64,000 nucleotides of DNA from Burkholderia sp. Ac-20365 (GTDB lineage Bacteria; Pseudomonadota; Gammaproteobacteria; Burkholderiales; Burkholderiaceae): positions 310,001 through 374,000 of the forward strand of contig NZ_JAAGPI010000002.1 of assembly GCF_017104715.1 (NCBI RefSeq), written 5' to 3'. The position numbers and the translations under genes are program-made. The notes beneath the pieces are model-generated. The model ran no database searches. It was not told the DNA's origin and worked only from the letters and a program-made list of their open reading frames with translations. The number at the start of each line of letters is the position of its first letter. Position 1 is the stretch's first letter. This document shows, piece by piece, positions 26,513-35,798 of this stretch.

Positions 26513-27166
26513 GCTGGCATCCGCGATTTGCCTTCGTGCTTCACGCGTCGCCCCTGTGCGGGGCGGCACCTACTTTTCTTTGCCGCGGCAAAGAAAAGTA
26601 GGCAAAAGAAAGCCGCTGAACACCGCCAACACTTGTTCCTGCCTGAGGGCCCCCAACGGGTCCTCTCCTTCACACGACAACTTCTCAGTCAGCTCCCGTT
26701 GCGTGCGCCTTGAATCGGCGCCTCACCCGCTTCACACTCCCGCGTCGCCACATGCGCGATCAAATCGCCCACGTTCTATAGCGGCAAACTGTGTGTAGGC
26801 TGTCGCGGCGTATGCGCTTTACTCCGGACTGAAAAACACGATCGGTGTCGTAGGAGCGGCGTGGTGTGAGGCACTACGCCCTACACACAGTTTGCCACCT
26901 GGGCGGCAGTGACCATTCGCTGCCGCTAGCTGTACTACGGGTGATTGAAGTGGGTGAGGCGTTGATTCGAAGCGCGGGCAACGGGAGCTGACTGAGAAGT
27001 TGTCGTGTGAAGGAGAGGACCCGTTGGGGGCCCTCAGGCGGTGGTCAGGAGCGGGTGGTGTTGGCCCGCTTTCTTTGCTTACTTTCTTTGCGGCGGCAAA
27101 GAAAGTAAGTGCCGCCCCGCACAGGGGCGACGCCTGAAGCACCAGTAACAAAACGCGGATGCCAGC
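26513..27166 (+). repeat. 654-bp palindromic intergenic repeat, copy B
   Basis: This copy has the same length, terminal GCTGGCATCCGCG inverted ends (26513-26525, 27154-27166), 34-bp perfect palindrome (26569-26602) and central GGCAAACTGTGTGT pair (26783-26796, 26883-26896) as copy A, in the same orientation. Its arms are unusually alike: 26641-26702 and 26978-27039 are a perfect 62-bp inverted repeat, and weaker pairing continues inward. Short open frames inside translate to APVRGGTYF-like peptides that recur with the repeat and are not genes. It sits between the amtB terminator and gshA. Confidence 0.92.
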
Positions 27167-27359
27167 GAAAGCCCATAAAAAACCACCCCCAGCGTCGCAG
27201 ACAACCACCCCGGTCATCTTGTCTCACAAACAGCAGATTTTCCGGCTATCGTTCCTATAGGGAGAATGCATCCACCCATAACTTGCGAACGGAGAAAGCG
27301 TCCCCAAATGGGCAAAGCATTTGCTCTACAATCTTTTTTCTCCAGCTTGCGAGTGATCA

Positions 27360-28649
27360 ATGGTTCCGCATTTAGTTACGGCGTTAAACGGCCCGCTGCT
27401 CGACCTCGAGCGGAAGATCCTCGACGCCACACCTGCAATCGAACGCTGGTTCCGCCTCGAATGGCAGGAGCACACGCCGCCGTTCTATTGCTCGGTGGAC
27501 CTGCGTAACGCCGGTTTCAAGCTCGCGCCCGTCGATACGAATCTGTTCCCCGGCGCGTTCAACAACCTGCCGCAGGAAACGCTGCCGCTCGCCGTGCAGG
27601 CGGCGATGGCGTCGATCGAGAAGATCTGCCCGGACGCGAAGAACCTGCTCGTGATTCCCGAGCGTCACACCCGCAATGCGTTTTACCTGGAGAACGTCGC
27701 GCGCCTTGCGACGATCATGCGTCAGGCCGGCCTGAACGTGCGCTTCGGCACGCTCGATGAAAGCATCGTCGGCCCCGTGACAATTGCGCTGTCGGACGGC
27801 CAGAAGATCGTGCTGGAGCCGCTGGAGCGCTCGGCGCGCCGCATCGGGCTGAAGAATTTCGATCCGTGCTCGATCCTGCTGAATAACGATCTGTCGGGCG
27901 GCATTCCGCCTATTCTCGAAAATCTGCACGAGCAGTACGTGCTGCCGCCGCTGCATGCCGGTTGGGCCGTGCGCCGCAAGTCGACGCACTTCTCGTGCTA
28001 TGACGACGTCGCGAAGAAGTTCGCGAAGATGGTCGAAATCGATCCGTGGATGATCAACCCGTATTTCGCGCATGTCGAAGGCGTGGATTTCGAAGCGCGC
28101 ACGGGCGAGGAAGCGCTCTCCGATGCGATCGACGGCGTGTTGAAGAAGATCGCCAAGAAGTATCGCGAGTACGGCATTTCGGAGCGGCCGTATGTCGTCA
28201 TCAAGTCGGATGCGGGCACGTACGGCATGGGCGTGATGACGGTGCACGACGCGTCGGAAGTGGCTGCGCTCACCAAGCGCGAACGCACGCGGATGTCGAC
28301 CACGAAGGAAGGCCTCGACGTGCACGACATGATCGTGCAGGAAGGCGTCTACACGTTCGAGCGCATCGGTGAGGAAGTGGCCGAGCCTGTCGTGTACATG
28401 ATCGACCGGTATGTGGTGGGCGGTTTCTATCGCGTGCACGGCAGCCGCGAGCGCGATCAGAACCTGAACGCGCCCGGCATGCACTTCGTGCCGCTCGGCT
28501 TCGAGCACACCGCGCTGCCGGATGCGCACGCGAAGCCCGGTGCTGCGCCGCCGAACCGCTTCTACATGTACGGCGTGGTCGGGCGGCTGGGGCTGCTGGC
28601 GGCGTCGGTGGAACTGGAGAAGACCGACCCCGAGGCGATTCAGGTCTGA
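27360..28649 (+). CDS. gshA: Glutamate-cysteine ligase (proteobacterial GshA, ferrooxidans-type)
   Basis: The enzyme makes gamma-glutamylcysteine, the first step of glutathione synthesis. The 429-residue product resembles the GshA subfamily of beta-proteobacteria and acidithiobacilli (N-terminus MVPHLVTALNGPLLDLE, then FPGAFNNLP and VIPERHTRNAFYLEN), not the E. coli type. No signal peptide is present. A -10-like TACAAT stands at 27327-27332 but its -35 is unclear. The next gene is gshB, 182 bp downstream, so the two steps of the pathway lie together. Confidence 0.92.
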   Translation: MVPHLVTALNGPLLDLERKILDATPAIERWFRLEWQEHTPPFYCSVDLRNAGFKLAPVDTNLFPGAFNNLPQETLPLAVQAAMASIEKICPDAKNLLVIPERHTRNAFYLENVARLATIMRQAGLNVRFGTLDESIVGPVTIALSDGQKIVLEPLERSARRIGLKNFDPCSILLNNDLSGGIPPILENLHEQYVLPPLHAGWAVRRKSTHFSCYDDVAKKFAKMVEIDPWMINPYFAHVEGVDFEARTGEEALSDAIDGVLKKIAKKYREYGISERPYVVIKSDAGTYGMGVMTVHDASEVAALTKRERTRMSTTKEGLDVHDMIVQEGVYTFERIGEEVAEPVVYMIDRYVVGGFYRVHGSRERDQNLNAPGMHFVPLGFEHTALPDAHAKPGAAPPNRFYMYGVVGRLGLLAASVELEKTDPEAIQV

Positions 28650-28831
28650 TCCGGCTCGAAGGCAGCGGGCACGCCGCAAGCACGTGGCGCCCGGTCGCGG
28701 TAGGCTGACGCTCCCGCCGCCCCGAACGCGGCAGCATCCCGCAACATCTGCAGGCCGATGCGTCCTTCCGGCGCGTCCGCCTTACGCTATAACGAACAAT
28801 GTGTGGCCCGCGAGGGCGCCCCAGGAAATCC

Positions 28832-29788
28832 ATGGACATTCTCTTCATCGCCGACCCGCTTTCCCGCTTCAAGATCTACAAGGACTCGACCTACGCGATG
28901 ATGGCCGAGGCCGCGAAGCGCGGTCACACGCTGTACGCATGCGAGCCGCAGCATCTGGCGTGGACGGGCAGCGGCGTCGAGGCGAACGTGTACCGCTTCG
29001 AGATCGTCGGCGATCAGTCGGACGGGCATCGCGACGTATGGTACGAGGCGCAGCCTGTCGAGCCGCGAGCGCTGCCGGGCTTCGGCGCCGTGCTGATGCG
29101 CAAGGATCCGCCGTTCGACATGGAATACGTGACGTCGACGTGGCTGCTGGAGTTGGCCGAGCGCGCGGGCGCGCGCATCTTCAACAAGCCGCAGGCGATC
29201 CGCGATCACTCGGAAAAGATGGCGATCGGCGAGTTTCCGCAGTTCGTCGCGCCGACGCTCGTCACGCGCGATCCGGCGCGGCTGCGCGCGTTCCACGCCG
29301 AGCATGGCGACGTGATCCTCAAGCCGCTCGACGGCATGGGCGGCATGGGCGTGTTCCGCGTGAAGGCGGACGGCATGAATCTGGGTTCGATCGTCGAGAT
29401 GCTGAGCCACGACGGCGCGCGCTCGGTGATGGCGCAGAAGTTCATCCCCGAGATCAAGACGGGCGACAAGCGCATTCTGCTGATCGGCGGCGAGCCGGTG
29501 CCGTATTCGCTCGCACGTATTCCGCAGGGCAATGAGGTGCGCGGCAATCTGGCGGCAGGCGGCCTCGGTGTCGCGCAGCCGCTGACGGCGCGCGATCGCG
29601 AAATCGCCGAAACGCTCGGGCCCGTGCTGAAGGCGCGTGGGTTGCTGCTGGTCGGGCTGGACGCAATCGGCGACTGGCTGACGGAAGTGAACGTCACGAG
29701 CCCGACGTGCTTCCGCGAGATCATGGATCAGACGGGCTTCGATGTGGCGGCGATGTTCATCGACGCGCTAGAGAAGGCTGTCGGTTGA
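28832..29788 (+). CDS. gshB: Glutathione synthetase
   Basis: This 318-residue ATP-grasp enzyme adds glycine to gamma-glutamylcysteine. The sequence has the prokaryotic GshB N-terminus (MDILFIADPLSRFKIYKDST), the ATP-grasp segment ILKPLDGMGGMGVFRV and the C-terminal NVTSPTCFREI with the substrate loop. The start at 28832 has CAGGAA before it; an ATG at 28799 would add 11 residues unlike the family. It follows gshA and precedes a PTS EIIA gene. Confidence 0.95.
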   Translation: MDILFIADPLSRFKIYKDSTYAMMAEAAKRGHTLYACEPQHLAWTGSGVEANVYRFEIVGDQSDGHRDVWYEAQPVEPRALPGFGAVLMRKDPPFDMEYVTSTWLLELAERAGARIFNKPQAIRDHSEKMAIGEFPQFVAPTLVTRDPARLRAFHAEHGDVILKPLDGMGGMGVFRVKADGMNLGSIVEMLSHDGARSVMAQKFIPEIKTGDKRILLIGGEPVPYSLARIPQGNEVRGNLAAGGLGVAQPLTARDREIAETLGPVLKARGLLLVGLDAIGDWLTEVNVTSPTCFREIMDQTGFDVAAMFIDALEKAVG

Positions 29789-29822
29789 AGCGGCGCTCGT
29801 GCGCCGCCATGTTTGCTATGGA

Positions 29823-29868
29823 TTCGCGCTGTCCGCCCGCCAAGGCGAGAAAAGGCGGATAGCGCGAA
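29823..29868 (+). terminator. Long hairpin after gshB
   Basis: TTCGCGCTGTCCGCC (29823-29837) pairs with GGCGGATAGCGCGAA (29854-29868) over 15 bp with one G-T pair, starting 35 bp after the gshB stop. No T-run follows, so termination may be partial. The 249 bp between gshB and the EIIA gene also holds a -10-like TACAAT at 29880. Confidence 0.5.
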
Positions 29869-30037
29869 AATGAGGCTGATACAATGCCCGCTCCCCTGAA
29901 AAAAGCCCGTGAGGGCGATTGTGATCCGGCCCCTTGGCGGCCCGATCCCAGGCGAGTTCGATGGTCTGCTGCCTTGCGCGCCCGCGCACCAGAAGCATGG
30001 CCGCGATTTTCGGGCGTTTTTCTGCAGCAAGGCTGAC

Positions 30038-30547
30038 ATGGCAGGCATTCTGATCATTGCGCACGCTCCCTTCGCCTCCGCGCTTCGCGAGTGCGTTTCT
30101 CATATTTACGGCGGCTTGCCCGCCCGCATCGGCGTCATCGACGTGTCGGCGGATTGCGATCCCGCCCAGGTCGTCGCGTTCGCGCATGCGGAGATCGACA
30201 GGCTGAAGGAAGAAAACGGTGCGCTGGTGCTGACGGACATGTACGGCGCGACACCGGCGAACATCGCGGGGCGCCTCGCGTCGATTCCCGATGTGCGCGT
30301 GCTCGCAGGCGTCAATCTGCCGATGCTCGTGCGCGCCGTCTGTTACCGCGCCACGCCACTCGACGTGCTCGTCGACAAGGCGCTGGCGGGTGCGAGCAAG
30401 GGCATCCAGGCGGTCGGGCCGGCGACGCCCGCGGCGGCCAGCGCGGACGCGGACGGCTGTTTTCCAGCATCGCCGTCGACGGACAAGGCGCCTCTCGAGA
30501 CCTGTAAAGCGGGCGCGGAGACTGTCTGCAACCGCAGCGGCGCATAA
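30038..30547 (+). CDS. PTS EIIA component, mannose/fructose/sorbose type
   Basis: The 169-residue cytosolic protein has the EIIA-Man fold with the phosphorylated His9 (GILIIAHAPFASAL) and the conserved LTDMYGATPANIA. The C-terminal 40 residues are a low-complexity tail not needed for the domain. Start at 30038, with AAGG upstream. It is followed by HPr and enzyme I but no EIIB or EIIC, so it cannot transport sugar by itself and is probably a regulatory relay, as described for several beta-proteobacteria. Confidence 0.87.
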   Translation: MAGILIIAHAPFASALRECVSHIYGGLPARIGVIDVSADCDPAQVVAFAHAEIDRLKEENGALVLTDMYGATPANIAGRLASIPDVRVLAGVNLPMLVRAVCYRATPLDVLVDKALAGASKGIQAVGPATPAAASADADGCFPASPSTDKAPLETCKAGAETVCNRSGA

Positions 30548-30610
30548 GCGTCGCGCCACGAATTTTCGTTTTACCTCGATAACATCAACACCAGCGTATC
30601 GGACCAACAC

Positions 30611-30880
30611 ATGCTGCAACAGGAAACGACTATCGTGAACAAGCTGGGGCTGCACGCACGCGCGTCAGCCAAACTCACGCAACTCGCCGCCAACTTTCAG
30701 TCGGAGATATGGATGAGCCGCAATGGCCGGCGCATCAACGCGAAGAGCATCATGGGCGTGATGATGCTGGCAGCGGGCATCGGCAGTACGGTGGTGATCG
30801 AAACGGAAGGCGCCGACGAAAAAGATGCGATGGATGCACTGCTCAAACTGATCGCCGACAAATTCGGCGAAGGACAATAA
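30611..30880 (+). CDS. ptsH: PTS phosphocarrier protein HPr
   Basis: This 89-residue HPr carries phosphate from enzyme I at His15 (KLGLHARASAKL) and has the regulatory Ser46 (NAKSIMGVMML), the residue phosphorylated by HPr kinase in species that have it. Its length is normal. It lies 63 bp after the EIIA gene and 228 bp before ptsI, with a terminator-like hairpin between. Confidence 0.94.
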   Translation: MLQQETTIVNKLGLHARASAKLTQLAANFQSEIWMSRNGRRINAKSIMGVMMLAAGIGSTVVIETEGADEKDAMDALLKLIADKFGEGQ

Positions 30881-30913
30881 AAAAGCCGCTGGTGCATTCG
30901 TTCTGGATAGAAG

Positions 30914-30943
30914 ACGCCGCGCGATGTCGCGGCGTTTTCTTTT
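30914..30943 (+). terminator. Terminator or attenuator between ptsH and ptsI
   Basis: ACGCCGCG (30914-30921) pairs with CGCGGCGT (30928-30935) around six bases; TTTTCTTTT follows (30935-30943). It lies 33 bp after ptsH and would uncouple ptsI from upstream transcription in part. Confidence 0.7.
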
Positions 30944-31037
30944 GAGCTGCCGGATTCGCGCGTCCGTCCAGCTTTCCACGGCCTTGCAATGCTGCGCTGC
31001 ACAGCACCCGCATCGCACCGTTAGGCGGTACGGAATT

Positions 31038-31043
31038 TATAAT
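31038..31043 (+). promoter_or_regulatory. Consensus -10 box before ptsI
   Basis: A perfect TATAAT stands 65 bp upstream of the ptsI start and downstream of the hairpin at 30914. A good -35 is not seen at 17 bp. Its place suggests a separate ptsI promoter. Confidence 0.4.
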
Positions 31044-31108
31044 CACCGTCGGGGTCTGAGAGCACTGCAGCGGTTTGCCGCGGCATCACACAACTAGAGG
31101 AGGTGCGC

Positions 31109-32854
31109 GTGTCGTTCACGCTGCATGGAATTCCCGTGTCACGCGGTATCGCCATCGGGCGGGCATATCTGATCGCCCCGGCTGCACTGGACGTCGACCA
31201 CTATCTGATCGAGCCCACCCAGATCGAGGGCGAGGTGGAGCGTTTTCGCGCGGCGCAGGCGGTCGTGCATCAGGAGCTCGACGAATTGCGCGCCGATCTC
31301 TCGGCAGACGCGCCCAGCGAGATGGGCGCCTTCATCGACGTCCACACCATGATCCTGAACGACGCAATGCTCGTTCAGGAAACCATCGACCTCATCCGCA
31401 CGCGCCGCTACAACGTCGAATGGGCGCTGACGGAACAGCTCGAACGCCTCACACGTCACTTCGATGAAGTCGAAGACGAGTATCTGCGCGAGCGTAAAGC
31501 CGATATCGAACAGGTGGTCGAGCGCGTGCTGAAGGCGCTCGCGGGCGCATCAGGTGCGCTCGTCAATGGCGTGCATGGTCGTTGCGACGAGATGATCGTG
31601 GTCGCGCACGACATCGCGCCCGCCGACATGATGCAGTTCAAGGGCCAAACCTTCCAGGGCTTCGTCACGGATCTCGGCGGCCGCACGTCGCATACGGCGA
31701 TCGTCGCGCGCAGTCTCGGCATTCCCGCGACAGTCGGCGTGCAACACGCGAGCGCGCTGATTCGCCAGGATGATCTGATCATCGTCGACGGCGATCATGG
31801 CATTGTGATCGTCGATCCGGCGCCTATCGTCCTCGAAGAGTATTCATACCGGCAAAGCGAGAAGGCGCTGGAAGCACGCAAGCTGCAGCGCCTGAAGTTC
31901 TCGCCCACGCAAACGGTGTGCGGCACACGCATCGACCTGTGCGCGAACATCGAGCTGCCTGAGGATGCACAAGCTGCGCTCGATGCGGGCGCGACGGGCA
32001 TCGGCCTGTTCCGTACTGAGTTCCTGTTCATGAATCAGAAGGACGGGATGCCGGAAGAGGAAGAGCAGTTCGCCGCGTACAGGCGCGCTGTCGAGCTGAT
32101 GAACGGCATGCCCGTGACGATCCGCACGATCGACGTCGGCGCGGACAAGCCGCTCGATTCACTCGGTGGCGACGAGTTCGAGACGGCGCCCAACCCGGCG
32201 CTGGGTCTGCGCGCGATCCGCTGGAGCCTGTCCGAGCCGCATATGTTCCTCACGCAGTTGCGCGCGATTCTGCGCGCGTCGGCGTTCGGTTCGGTGAAGA
32301 TCCTGATTCCGATGCTCGCGCATGCGCGCGAAATCGACCAGACGCTCGATCTGATCCAGGAAGCCAAGCGTCAACTCGACGATGCGGGCCTTTCGTACGA
32401 TCCGAACGTGCGCGTCGGCGCGATGATCGAGATTCCGGCTGCGGCGATTGCTTTGCCGCTGTTCCTGAAGCGCCTCGATTTCCTGTCGATCGGCACGAAC
32501 GATCTGATCCAGTACACGCTGGCTATCGACCGCGCGGATAACGCGGTCGCGCATCTGTACGATCCGCTGCATCCCGCGGTGCTGCATCTGATCGCGTTCA
32601 CGCTGCGCGAAGCGAAGCGCGCGGGCGTGCCGGTGTCGATCTGCGGGGAAATGGCGGGCGATCCGACGCTCACGCGTTTGCTGCTCGGCATGGGGCTGAC
32701 GGAGTTCTCGATGCATCCGAGCCAGTTGCTGCTCGTGAAGCAGGAGATCCTGCGCTCGCATCTGAAGACGCTGGAAAAGCCGGTCGCCGATGTGCTCGCG
32801 GCGTTCGAGCCGGAAGAAGTGCAGTCGGCGCTGGATCGCGTTTCTCAGGCTTGA
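31109..32854 (+). CDS. ptsI: PTS enzyme I (phosphoenolpyruvate-protein phosphotransferase)
   Basis: Enzyme I takes phosphate from PEP and passes it to HPr. The active His is His195 in GGRTSHTAIVARSLGIP, and the PEP-binding C-terminal barrel has the catalytic Cys512 in VSICGEMAGDP. I start at the GTG 31109 because the SD AGAGGAGG (31096-31103) lies 5 nt before it, giving 581 residues; an in-frame GTG at 31103 overlaps that SD. The gene ends convergent to moeB at a palindromic hairpin. With EIIA and HPr it makes a transport-less phosphorelay. Confidence 0.94.
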   Translation: MSFTLHGIPVSRGIAIGRAYLIAPAALDVDHYLIEPTQIEGEVERFRAAQAVVHQELDELRADLSADAPSEMGAFIDVHTMILNDAMLVQETIDLIRTRRYNVEWALTEQLERLTRHFDEVEDEYLRERKADIEQVVERVLKALAGASGALVNGVHGRCDEMIVVAHDIAPADMMQFKGQTFQGFVTDLGGRTSHTAIVARSLGIPATVGVQHASALIRQDDLIIVDGDHGIVIVDPAPIVLEEYSYRQSEKALEARKLQRLKFSPTQTVCGTRIDLCANIELPEDAQAALDAGATGIGLFRTEFLFMNQKDGMPEEEEQFAAYRRAVELMNGMPVTIRTIDVGADKPLDSLGGDEFETAPNPALGLRAIRWSLSEPHMFLTQLRAILRASAFGSVKILIPMLAHAREIDQTLDLIQEAKRQLDDAGLSYDPNVRVGAMIEIPAAAIALPLFLKRLDFLSIGTNDLIQYTLAIDRADNAVAHLYDPLHPAVLHLIAFTLREAKRAGVPVSICGEMAGDPTLTRLLLGMGLTEFSMHPSQLLLVKQEILRSHLKTLEKPVADVLAAFEPEEVQSALDRVSQA

Positions 32855-32859
32855 GATCG

Positions 32860-32879
32860 AGGCGCCCGATCGGGCGCCT
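32860..32879. terminator. Palindromic hairpin between ptsI and moeB
   Basis: A perfect 20-bp palindrome (AGGCGCCCGA followed by its complement) lies 5 bp after the ptsI stop and 18 bp before the moeB stop. It can form in transcripts from both sides, but neither side has a T-run. Confidence 0.5.
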
Positions 32880-32897
32880 GTGCAGTTACCTCAGCAA

Positions 32898-33656
32898 TTA
32901 CGAACGATGCCGCTCGCCGCACACCGGGCAATCCGGCTGTCGCGCGATGCGCATCGTATTCCACTCCATCCGCAGCGAATCGAGCATCATCAGGCGGCCC
33001 ACCAGCGGCTCGCCGATGCCTGCGATCACCCGCAGTGCTTCCGCCGCCTGCATCGCGCCGATGATGCCAACCGTCGGCGCGAACACGCCCATGGTCGAGC
33101 ACGCGACTTCCTCGAACGGCTGGTCTTCCGGAAACACGCACGCATAGCACGGCGAGTCTTCGCTGCGGAAATCGAATGTGCTGATCTGGCCATCGAAACG
33201 CAGCGCCGCGCCTGACACGAGCGGCACGCCGTGCTTCACGCACGCGCGGTTGATCGCGTGACGTGTCGCGAAGTTGTCGGTGCAGTCGAGCACGACGGTC
33301 GCTTGCGGCACGTTGCCGTCGAGCCATGCATCGTCGACACGATCGGCCACGGCGTTCACGATCACCTCAGGGTTCAGTTGCGCGATTGCGTCGCGACCCG
33401 ACTCGACCTTCAAACGCCCAACCGACTTCGTCACATGCAGAATCTGACGCTGCAGATTGGTGAGATCGACGGTATCGGCATCGACGAGCGTCAGCTTGCC
33501 GACGCCCGCCGCCGCAAGATACATCGCAGCCGGCGAGCCAAGACCACCCGCGCCGACAACGATCGCATGCGCGTCGAGAAAGCGTTGCTGAGCCTCGATG
33601 CCGAGTTCATCGACGAGGATGTGGCGGGAATAGCGCAGGAGTTGATCGTCGTTCAT
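32898..33656 (-). CDS. moeB: MoeB/HesA/ThiF-family adenylyltransferase
   Basis: The 252-residue E1-like enzyme activates the C-terminus of a small sulfur carrier (MoaD or ThiS) as acyl-adenylate. The nucleotide site VVGAGGLGSPAAMYLAAAGVG is at about 33-53, followed by DADTVDLTNLQRQILH and VLDCTDNFATR. The Zn pairs are CYAC and CPVC near the C-terminus. I start at 33656 (MNDDQLLRYSRHI), the family N-terminus. It lies after ctpA on the same strand, separated by a strong hairpin. Confidence 0.92.
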   Translation of the reverse strand: MNDDQLLRYSRHILVDELGIEAQQRFLDAHAIVVGAGGLGSPAAMYLAAAGVGKLTLVDADTVDLTNLQRQILHVTKSVGRLKVESGRDAIAQLNPEVIVNAVADRVDDAWLDGNVPQATVVLDCTDNFATRHAINRACVKHGVPLVSGAALRFDGQISTFDFRSEDSPCYACVFPEDQPFEEVACSTMGVFAPTVGIIGAMQAAEALRVIAGIGEPLVGRLMMLDSLRMEWNTMRIARQPDCPVCGERHRS

Positions 33657-33743
33657 GGCGGGGCGCGGCGTGTGTCGTTGGTGTCGCGCTGGCAGGAGAG
33701 GGAAGCGGCGCGAGCTTCTCGTTATTCTAATCGCGCGGAGCAA

Positions 33744-33777
33744 AGTGTCTTCGCGGCGCGATGGCCGCGAAGACACT
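33744..33777 (-). terminator. Terminator-like hairpin of ctpA
   Basis: A 14-bp perfect stem (AGTGTCTTCGCGGC, 33744-33757, with 33764-33777) closes a 6-nt loop, 16 bp after the ctpA stop on the - strand. TTTGC follows on that strand, a weak U-tract. Confidence 0.6.
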
Positions 33778-33793
33778 GGGGTAGATCAAACGC

Positions 33794-35386
33794 TTACTTG
33801 GCAGGCGCTGCCGGCTGGGAAGCAGGCTGCGTTGCAGAAGCCGGCACCGCAGGGTTCGACGCCGTCGGCGTGGCCGGCAGCGCGGGCTTCACGGCGACAG
33901 GCGCCGAAGCCGATTGCGCCGGCTTGTTCTGCGCGAGACGGCGCTCCATCAGCGACTTCGATTCCTGAACCGGCTTGCCTTCGAGCTTGTTCAGACCTTG
34001 TTGCAGCATGAAGTCGTCGGCAGAACCGAATTCGACCGGCTTGCGATCGCGATCCTTCTGCTTCTGTTCCGGCGTCTTCTTGTCGTTCTGCTCTTCGAGC
34101 AGACGCAACTGGTCCATACGCTCCTGTTCGCGCTGTTCCTGTTCCTTCTTCTCGTTCGGGTCTTGCGTGTTCGCAAGGTGATTCGAGTAGTCGACTTCGC
34201 GCGTGACGAGTGCGTCGTCCGGATCACCGTCCGCGTATTGATCCACCGCGACGTCAGGACGGATGCCCTTGTTCTGGATAGAACGGCCGCTCGGCGTGTA
34301 GTAGTACGCCGTGGTCAGACGCAGCGCCGAATCCGCTGTCATGGGACGCACGGTCTGCACCGAGCCCTTGCCGAACGTCGTCTTGCCGACGATCAGGGCG
34401 CGGTGCTGATCCTGCAGCGCGCCCGCGACGATCTCCGATGCCGACGCGGAGTACGCGTTGGTCAGCACGATCATCGGCACGGTCTTGAAGATCGGCGGCA
34501 GGTTCTTCAGCGGATCGCTGTCGAAGGACGGCAGGCGATAGTTGTCATAGGTGTCGCGATAGACCTGCTTCGAGTCCGGAATCTGGCCGTTGGTCGACAC
34601 GACCACGGAATCCGGCGGCAGGAACGCGCCCGCGACGCCGACCGCGCTCTGCAGCAGACCGCCGCCGTTGTTGCGCAGATCGAGGATCAGGCCCTTCAGG
34701 TTCGGCTGCTGGCGTGCGATGTCCTGCAGCTTGGCTGCGAGGTCCGGCACCGTGCGTTCCTGGAAGCTCGTGATTCGCACATAGGCATATCCCGGTGCGA
34801 GCACCTTCGCCTTCACACTCTGGACCTTGATGATCGCGCGCGTAACGGTGAGCGGGAACGTGCGGTCGTCGGTCTTGCGGAAGATGGTCAGCGTGACCTT
34901 CGTGCCCGGCTCGCCGCGCATCTGCTTGACGGCTTTATCGAGCGTCATGCCGCGCACGGGCTTGTCGTTGATGCGGGTGATCAGGTCGCCCGGACGGATG
35001 CCGGCGCGAAACGCGGGCGTGTCTTCGATCGGCGAGATGACCTTGATGAGGCCGTCTTCCTGCGAAATTTCGATACCGAGGCCCGCGAAGCGGCCCTTGG
35101 TCTGCTCCTGCAGTTCTTCGTAATCGGTCTTGTCGAGATACGACGAGTGCGGATCGAGGCTCGACACCATGCCCTTGATCGCGGCCGTCAGCAGCTTCTT
35201 GTCGTCGACGGGCTCTACATACTCATGCTTGATTTGCCCGAAGACTTCGGCGAAGAGCCGCAACTGGTCGAGCGGCAGGGGCGCGGAAGCAGGTTGCTGG
35301 GCCGAGGCGCTCAGTTGCAGGGTAGCAAAAACGCCGGTAGCCAGGCCCGCGGCGATAAGGCCGATATTTTTCAGGTTCTTTCGCAT
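33794..35386 (-). CDS. ctpA: C-terminal processing protease (S41 family) with PDZ domain
   Basis: The 530-residue periplasmic protease has an N-terminal signal (about 1-30, ending SASAQ), a PDZ domain (about 95-165, GLGIEISQEDGLIKVISPIEDTPAFRAGI) and the S41 catalytic core with the Ser in AYSASASEIVAG and the Lys in GKTTFGKGSVQT. The last ~120 residues are charged and then Pro/Ala-rich. It degrades or trims periplasmic proteins, in other species including cell-wall hydrolases. It is transcribed after gpmA, with a 412-bp gap that should hold its own promoter. Confidence 0.93.
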   Translation of the reverse strand: MRKNLKNIGLIAAGLATGVFATLQLSASAQQPASAPLPLDQLRLFAEVFGQIKHEYVEPVDDKKLLTAAIKGMVSSLDPHSSYLDKTDYEELQEQTKGRFAGLGIEISQEDGLIKVISPIEDTPAFRAGIRPGDLITRINDKPVRGMTLDKAVKQMRGEPGTKVTLTIFRKTDDRTFPLTVTRAIIKVQSVKAKVLAPGYAYVRITSFQERTVPDLAAKLQDIARQQPNLKGLILDLRNNGGGLLQSAVGVAGAFLPPDSVVVSTNGQIPDSKQVYRDTYDNYRLPSFDSDPLKNLPPIFKTVPMIVLTNAYSASASEIVAGALQDQHRALIVGKTTFGKGSVQTVRPMTADSALRLTTAYYYTPSGRSIQNKGIRPDVAVDQYADGDPDDALVTREVDYSNHLANTQDPNEKKEQEQREQERMDQLRLLEEQNDKKTPEQKQKDRDRKPVEFGSADDFMLQQGLNKLEGKPVQESKSLMERRLAQNKPAQSASAPVAVKPALPATPTASNPAVPASATQPASQPAAPAK

Positions 35387-35662
35387 AGAGTGTGTTGCGG
35401 TCGGAAGCGCGTGGCAGCGTCAAAGGAAAAAGGACGGACAAGTATAACGTGACGCTTGCACGGCCTGTACGTGTGGGTAATCGGTTTCGACAGCGCTCGC
35501 GCCGCGAGGTTCTTAGGATCGCTGCCGTTCTGTGCGGCGACTGTGCGCTGGCGGACGCCCGCCAGGCCAAAAAACGCCGTTCTATATGGGATCAATCGCC
35601 GATACCGTTGCGTGCGCATCGGTCTGGCCGGGCGGCGCGTTGGCGTCGCCGGGATGCGTCCG

Positions 35663-35688
35663 GTCATCCCGCAACGATACGGGATGAC
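35663..35688 (-). terminator. Hairpin in the gpmA-ctpA gap
   Basis: GTCATCCCG (35663-35671) pairs with CGGGATGAC (35680-35688) around an 8-nt loop, 111 bp after the gpmA stop. There is no T-run. Nothing else distinct is seen in 35387-35798. Confidence 0.35.
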
Positions 35689-35798
35689 ACGAACATGGCG
35701 CATACATGGCGACGCCGTCAGGCACGCGCGCCGGCCATGTGAAGCGCGATGACCCGCAGCGGCAGCGCGGCGGGTCACGATCATGGGCGTGGCCGTGA

